From NCBI GenBank assembly GCA_003153655.1, contig PMAK01000004.1, forward strand, positions 27,289 through 35,564: a stretch of DNA of 8,276 nucleotides. Direction: 5' to 3'. Numbering within the stretch: position 1 is the first letter of the stretch; each line of letters begins with the position of its first letter. The translations under genes and the position numbers were made by a program. Source of the stretch: Phycisphaerales bacterium. GTDB lineage: Bacteria; Planctomycetota; Phycisphaerae; Tepidisphaerales; Tepidisphaeraceae. This document shows, piece after piece, positions 5,564-8,276 of this stretch. The notes under the pieces were generated by a model. That model did no database searches. It was not told the DNA's origin and saw only the letters and a list, made by a program, of their open reading frames with translations.

Positions 5564-6117
5564 TGTACGTCCCTTCCAAAGGAATGGGCCAGGCTTCAAC
5601 TGCTTTGACAGCGGTCCAGCAGCAGATCGTCACCCAGGCACAGAGCATGGGGATCGATCCATCGTTGGCCCTTGCGGTCGCCCAAGTCGAATCGGCCTTC
5701 AATCCCAACGCTGTCTCTCCCGCGGGGGCGACGGGGCTCTTTCAGCTCATGCCCGCGACCGCGGCCAGCGTCGGAGTGACCAACTCGACAGATCCAACCC
5801 AGAATATACAAGGCGGCCTGGCCTACCTGCAGCAGCTCTTGCAGCAGTACGGAGGAGACGTGAGCACGGCGCTATGGGCTTATAACGCCGGGCCTGGGAA
5901 CGTCGCGGCCGGAAACCTTCCGGCCCAGACCGCGAATTATATTCCGGCGGTCGAGAACGCCCAATCGACGTGGGCATCGGCGCTGGGAACATCAGTCGGT
6001 TCGACGGCGAGCGATTTATCGAGCGATGTTTCGAGCGAATCGACTGACGACAACACGGTGCTCTACCTGGGATTGGCTTTGGGAGTCGGAGCGTTAGCGC
6101 TGGCTCTTTGGGCGTGA
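5563..6117 (+). CDS. SLT-type lytic transglycosylase with C-terminal membrane anchor (184 aa)
   Basis: Residues 15-135 are a soluble lytic transglycosylase (SLT/lysozyme-like) domain. VAQVESAFNPNAVSPAGATG carries the catalytic glutamate E43 in the ES motif. GLFQLMPATA follows, then NIQGGLAYLQQLLQQYGGD and ALWAYNAGPGNV (about 103-114), the canonical order for family 1 transglycosylases, which cleave the MurNAc-GlcNAc bond of peptidoglycan to form 1,6-anhydro ends. There is no N-terminal signal. Instead, after a serine/aspartate-rich linker (about 146-164), the last 20 residues (TVLYLGLALGVGALALALWA) are a membrane helix. The ATG overlaps the previous stop (TGATG). Phage examples open a hole in the wall for DNA entry or assembly; PRD1 P7 similarly combines this fold with a membrane segment. 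The 3' end overlaps the convergent gene by 24 nt. Confidence 0.92.
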   Translation: MYVPSKGMGQASTALTAVQQQIVTQAQSMGIDPSLALAVAQVESAFNPNAVSPAGATGLFQLMPATAASVGVTNSTDPTQNIQGGLAYLQQLLQQYGGDVSTALWAYNAGPGNVAAGNLPAQTANYIPAVENAQSTWASALGTSVGSTASDLSSDVSSESTDDNTVLYLGLALGVGALALALWA

Positions 6118-6483
6118 CTTCCGTTTTTTGTTTGCGGCGCTCTTCTGTGGCGGTTTCGGCGGGTTGTGTTTTGCCGCGTTCGCGCTCTGCAAAGTAAACC
6201 ACTTGATTTCGCGTACAAGCCACGCGGCGCGAAAGGCCGCGATCCGTTTTTTAATCGTGCTAGGACGCGTGAAACGCCACAGCGGAAGATCGCCCAATCC
6301 CTTCGTCATGAAGAGACAAAACTCCTCCGGTTGACAGGTCTTCACCGCGTATCCGGTAGGCACGTGAGTAATGGTAAAGTCTCCGCTCCGGCCTTCTAGC
6401 GATGGATGCACCGCCAGATTGCCGAACACTGTGGCGCGCCTCGTCTTCAGTCCGCCCACTGTGTGAATTTGGATGTTAGCCAC
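6094..6483 (-). CDS. Hypothetical small basic protein (129 aa)
   Basis: This minus-strand protein is not recognised, but it reads like a real one: HTVGGLKTRRATVFGNLAVH, DFTITHVPTGYAVKTCQPEE and LPLWRFTRPSTIKKRIAAF. It ends in a lysine/arginine/proline-rich tail (PPKPPQKSAANKKRKSRPK) that suggests nucleic-acid binding or electrostatic contacts. I chose the GTG at 6483 because the longer in-frame extension to an ATG at 6606 reads as low-quality, arginine-rich sequence; that start cannot be excluded. No strong Shine-Dalgarno is seen. Its start overlaps the 3' end of the 88-aa frame upstream, and its stop (6094-6096) lies inside the transglycosylase gene on the other strand. It resembles the short accessory proteins common in phage genomes. 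Function unknown. Confidence 0.5.
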   Translation of the reverse strand: MANIQIHTVGGLKTRRATVFGNLAVHPSLEGRSGDFTITHVPTGYAVKTCQPEEFCLFMTKGLGDLPLWRFTRPSTIKKRIAAFRAAWLVREIKWFTLQSANAAKHNPPKPPQKSAANKKRKSRPKSQR

Positions 6484-6713
6484 GTTTGCCCACTGGAGAT
6501 CGAAACGGCGTGCACAGCGCACACCGAAGCGGCGACTTTGCCTGCACCGGAGGAAACCCCTAATGAAGCACAGAACGACCGATGATTGTCCCGTCTTTCT
6601 CGGCATTCACGGGTTCCACAGTGCGTGATGTGGGCGACATATTCGGCGAAAGTGCGCAACTTCCATACTCCGCACGGATCAGGCAGCATCACCCAAGGCT
6701 TTATGGAGGTCAT
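6447..6713 (-). CDS. Hypothetical protein with Cys/His cluster (88 aa)
   Basis: The first half looks protein-like: MTSIKPWVMLPDPCGVWKLRTFAEYVAHITHC. It is followed by C-x4-C-x6-H-x3-C (C32, C37, H44, C48), which could bind a metal ion, although it does not match a named zinc-finger class. The second half is less convincing, and other frames are also partly open here (an ATG-started 26-aa frame in the third phase ends near position 6550), so the true gene structure is uncertain. The stop overlaps the start of the 129-aa gene by 37 nt. A weak sigma70-like promoter lies just upstream, and the ATG coincides with its expected transcription start. No family recognised. Confidence 0.35.
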   Translation of the reverse strand: MTSIKPWVMLPDPCGVWKLRTFAEYVAHITHCGTRECRERRDNHRSFCASLGVSSGAGKVAASVCAVHAVSISSGQTWLTSKFTQWAD

Positions 6714-6720
6714 GAGGACT

Positions 6721-6750
6721 ATTCTGCGCCCGAAGGCAAGAATTGGTCAA
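6721..6750 (-). promoter_or_regulatory. Weak sigma70-like promoter before the 88-aa frame
   Basis: On the minus strand TTGACC (6745-6750) is followed after 18 nt by CAGAAT (6721-6726), matching 5 of 6 and 4 of 6 consensus positions. The predicted start point, about 7 nt downstream, falls next to the ATG at 6713, so any transcript would be leaderless. Such matches also arise by chance. Confidence 0.2.
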
Positions 6751-6762
6751 GGTCTAGCCGTA

Positions 6763-6846
6763 CTAGTGGCGGTTCTTCTCGCGCAGCAGCAGCAAGCAGG
6801 CGATGAACGCGACGACGAGGGCGCCGATCAGTGTCCCGATGGTCAT
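6763..6846 (-). CDS. Single-pass membrane micropeptide (27 aa)
   Basis: The frame encodes MTIGTLIGALVVAFIACLLL followed by a basic end, LREKNRH. It is one hydrophobic helix of about 18 residues with positive charge at the C-terminus, which predicts N-out, C-in topology. The ATG overlaps the stop of the upstream 16-codon frame as ATGA, the same junction used by validated-looking genes elsewhere in the window. Single-helix peptides of this size occur in phages as small holins, antiholins or regulators. The nearby muramidase on the same strand makes a lysis-related role conceivable, but the peptide is shorter than typical holins. No clear Shine-Dalgarno is seen, so expression would depend on coupling. 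Confidence 0.4.
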   Translation of the reverse strand: MTIGTLIGALVVAFIACLLLLREKNRH

Positions 6847-6893
6847 TGCATTGGAATGGCTACGAGGATATGGTGCCTGTGCTCAGTGTCCAT
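6843..6893 (-). CDS. Possible leader micro-ORF (16 aa) coupled to the membrane peptide
   Basis: An ATG at 6891-6893 opens 16 codons (MDTEHRHHILVAIPMQ). The TGA shares bases with the following ATG (ATGA), giving the 4-nt overlap typical of coupled genes. It starts about 10 nt after the methyltransferase remnant stops. Its function is unknown, and it is short enough to occur by chance. Confidence 0.25.
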   Translation of the reverse strand: MDTEHRHHILVAIPMQ

Positions 6894-6902
6894 GTGTTTT
6901 CA

Positions 6903-7112
6903 TCAGAATGCGAGAACCTCTTGACTCAACCGCTTAGCCGCGATCTCGCAGTACTTTTCCTCAACCTCGATACCGATAGCGGGTCGGTTAAGGTCTTTGG
7001 CCGCGCGCAGAGTTGTACCGCTTCCAGAGCAAGGGTCAACGGTTACTCCAGGGGTGATCGTTTCCAGCGCTCGCAAGGGAAGACCAATCGGAAACGGTGC
7101 CGGGTGCTCAGT
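6903..7112 (-). pseudogene. DNA methyltransferase C-terminal remnant (beta class, N4-C/N6-A type)
   Basis: In one minus-strand frame the translation runs [20 protein letters not shown], then [20 protein letters not shown], then [20 protein letters not shown] and EVLAF, ending in TGA at 6903-6905. This is the C-terminal third of beta-class methyltransferases: HPAPFP, then motif I (DPxxGSGTT, binding S-adenosylmethionine), then the [10 protein letters not shown] helix that closes the fold. The N-terminal half with the catalytic DPPY/SPPY motif is absent. Upstream the same frame stays open but reads as non-protein sequence, while the neighbouring frame of the 7204 start continues sensibly up to this point. 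A one-base shift near 7109 would therefore join them. Even so, the joined product (about 100 aa) would lack the catalytic motif. Probably a decayed or truncated gene; sequencing error explains the shift but not the missing half. Confidence 0.7.
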
Positions 7113-7204
7113 GCCGGATTCTTGTGAGCCTTCGTCTTCGGCGCGGGCCGGTATGCCAGCACCGCGTCCGTTATCGCCTCCAGCACCTTCGGAACGTCGC
7201 TCAC
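7043..7204 (-). CDS. Small ORF coupled to the muramidase; N-terminal part possibly fused to the methyltransferase remnant by a frameshift (53 aa)
   Basis: A GTG at 7202-7204 overlaps the muramidase TGA (GTGA), a junction used repeatedly in this window, so translation by coupling is likely. The first 33 residues ([20 protein letters not shown] then [13 protein letters not shown]) are protein-like: a short amphipathic helix and a basic, proline-containing tail. The last 20 ([20 protein letters not shown]) look like out-of-frame translation of the methyltransferase remnant, which suggests a -1 shift or a base lost around 7109. Without the shift it is a 53-aa protein of unknown function. Confidence 0.45.
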   Translation of the reverse strand: MSDVPKVLEAITDAVLAYRPAPKTKAHKNPALSTRHRFRLVFPCERWKRSPLE

Positions 7205-7794
7205 ACTTTCAACGGCAAGGAATCACCGTTAAACCAGTCCAAATCTACCGGCCTGGAAATTCCATCGACAATTCCCGACGCCGAGTGCTGCCAGAATTCC
7301 CAGGATGTCCATAAGACCGTATTGGGTGAGGGAGCGTCGGTGTAGTGCGCGATTGCAAGCGGGTACGTCTGAAACACCGGATCGTTCAGGAGACCTTGGG
7401 CGGTCGAGGGAGAACAGTATACGCAGTCCGTCTTTTCGAAGCATTCCCCAAGAAACGCGAGAGCGTCACCCACGGTCTCTTCGGTCAACGCACCTGGTTC
7501 GATGTCTAACCACGCGGGAAGCTGGGACGGGAATGCGGCTTTGGCTTTGAGCCAGTTGGATATTTGCACCAGTCCGGCGTTCGCGACGAAGACGTGATAC
7601 AAGCCAAATGGAATTGCTTGAGCCGTCGCGCCGGCGACGTTCGCGCTCAACTGCGGATCTCGGAAATCCGCCCCTTGGGTCGCTTTGATGTACGCGAACC
7701 GGATGCCCGCGGCTTTGACTTTGGCCCAGTTGACGGTTCCCTGGTAATGCGATACGTCGATGCCGGGAACGCGCACGCCGTCAGTCACAGCCAT
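7201..7794 (-). CDS. GH25-family muramidase (endolysin-like lysozyme, 197 aa)
   Basis: The sequence spans a complete glycoside hydrolase 25 domain, which hydrolyses the MurNAc-beta-1,4-GlcNAc bond of peptidoglycan. [14 protein letters not shown] (10-23) holds the first conserved aspartate D13, followed by [15 protein letters not shown] (33-47). IPFGLYHVF (61-69) comes next, then LPAWLDIEP (92-100) with the D97-x-E99 catalytic pair, and finally WEFWQHS...VDLDWFNG (165-190). The length is normal for a bare catalytic domain; no cell-wall-binding domain or signal peptide is present, so release would need a holin or a structural role. GAGG lies eight bases before the ATG, supporting this start. 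A 10-codon frame (7798-7830) sits in the short gap behind the peptidase gene. The neighbours, a C1 peptidase and a GTGA-coupled ORF, suggest one minus-strand transcript. Confidence 0.93.
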   Translation of the reverse strand: MAVTDGVRVPGIDVSHYQGTVNWAKVKAAGIRFAYIKATQGADFRDPQLSANVAGATAQAIPFGLYHVFVANAGLVQISNWLKAKAAFPSQLPAWLDIEPGALTEETVGDALAFLGECFEKTDCVYCSPSTAQGLLNDPVFQTYPLAIAHYTDAPSPNTVLWTSWEFWQHSASGIVDGISRPVDLDWFNGDSLPLKV

Positions 7795-7832
7795 TCAAAC
7801 GACCTCAGAGGGAAGCGCTGACAACATAAACG

Positions 7833-8276
7833 TTACGCTTCCAGCGTGATCGCGTGAAAATCATCCGAGTAATCGGGATTGAAGATGTAGCCGTAATCGA
7901 TTTCGAAGTACCCGGCTTCGCCCCAATCTGTATTCCAACTGTTGGCACACTTGACTCGTTGAGCAGCATCGTCATACGCTACCGCTCGCACGCAATGTCC
8001 ACCAACGACCAACTCGCTCGGCCCCGGCATCGGAACGATTCCGCTTGCTGCAACCGCGTCGGATTCAAACGATTCGTACACTGTGAAGCCAAACACCACG
8101 GGAAGCCCTAGCACGTCGATGCAGTGTTTGACGTGATATTGGAGACCTTCGGAATTCGAGCCCCATACGCGTGTTGCAGTGAGCGCCTTGTGGACGATGG
8201 CATCGGAGAACGCTTGAGACGGCGGCGCGACGGTCACGAGCGCCAAGTCGGTCGGCAGATCAGTGTAAGGACAATC
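7833..8276 (-). CDS. Papain-like C1 family cysteine peptidase, C-terminal part (partial)
   Basis: The frame is open to the window edge (147 codons visible, DCPYTDLPTDL at the left), so the N-terminus with the catalytic cysteine lies outside. What is visible fits the C1A-type peptidases found in bacteria and phages. GLPVVFGFTVYESFES leads to the catalytic histidine in VVGGHCVRAVAYDD (His94 of the visible part) and the catalytic asparagine in CANSWNTDWGEAGYFEIDY (Asn112), then a C-terminal DDFHAITLE strand. The usual NSWG is NSWN here; the following DWGEAGYF is conserved. A TTG inside the frame at 8246 is not the real start. Family members act as secreted or virion-associated proteases. Beside a GH25 muramidase, a role in degrading cell-surface protein or in prohead or virion processing is possible. 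The substrate is unknown. Confidence 0.88.
   Translation of the reverse strand, partial: DCPYTDLPTDLALVTVAPPSQAFSDAIVHKALTATRVWGSNSEGLQYHVKHCIDVLGLPVVFGFTVYESFESDAVAASGIVPMPGPSELVVGGHCVRAVAYDDAAQRVKCANSWNTDWGEAGYFEIDYGYIFNPDYSDDFHAITLEA

Noticed and set aside
6484..6606. N-terminal extension of the 129-aa protein to the ATG at 6606
   Set aside because: The extra 41 residues are Arg/Cys-rich and unlike the rest of the protein, and no better ribosome site is seen. Kept only as an alternative.
6586..7345. Several plus-strand frames (about 74-112 codons) between the two modules
   Set aside because: They have no protein-like composition, and the minus strand here encodes recognisable methyltransferase and muramidase sequence.
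1..8276. CRISPR array, tRNA, rRNA, or phage attachment site
   Set aside because: No regularly spaced repeats, cloverleaf or rRNA-like segments were seen. No integrase is present to anchor an att site.

Overview
The window looks like one end of a fragment of a double-stranded DNA phage or prophage, probably from an environmental, GC-rich, Gram-negative-type bacterium. The host guess (Acidobacteriota or a similar soil group) is inference. It rests on a DUF2934-like reading frame, signal peptides ending in A|Q, and tail-type repeat motifs I associate with soil metagenomes. No rRNA, tRNA, CRISPR, integrase, portal, terminase or capsid gene is visible, so the element cannot be classified from this window.

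Left part (1-6117) is a tightly packed plus-strand operon. It starts with the 3' end of a DUF2934-like gene that runs into a 15-C homopolymer at the window edge. Then come a structural-type protein (138-755), a putative exported virion-surface protein (762-1973), a small beta-rich protein (1974-2303), a membrane-anchored coiled-coil protein (2300-3046), two fibre-like proteins (3043-3786 and 3783-4865, the second with a C-terminal S74 intramolecular chaperone), a possible lectin-fold protein (4862-5563) and a lytic transglycosylase with a C-terminal membrane anchor (5563-6117). Almost every junction is a stop/start abutment or a 1-4 nt overlap, so these genes are very probably translated together. 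Unusually for tail or fibre proteins, four of them carry Sec-type signal sequences, and the three with a clear A|Q site have even numbers of cysteines after it.

Right part (6094-8276) is a minus-strand cluster converging on the first. Read from the right edge it holds a partial C1 (papain-like) peptidase, a GH25 muramidase, a small ORF coupled to it by a GTGA overlap, the C-terminal remnant of a beta-class DNA methyltransferase (apparently frameshifted and lacking the catalytic DPPY half), two coupled micro-ORFs (one a single-pass membrane peptide), and two hypothetical proteins. The last ends inside the 3' end of the transglycosylase gene.

The most interesting features are: (i) the run of exported fibre-type proteins beside a tail-anchored transglycosylase; (ii) an apparent 210-bp in-frame insertion, with direct and inverted repeats and a terminator-like hairpin, that splits a normal signal peptide in the 762-1973 gene; (iii) the degraded methyltransferase and the chain of micro-ORFs on the minus strand. 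All functional names come from motif recognition by eye; no database search was possible.
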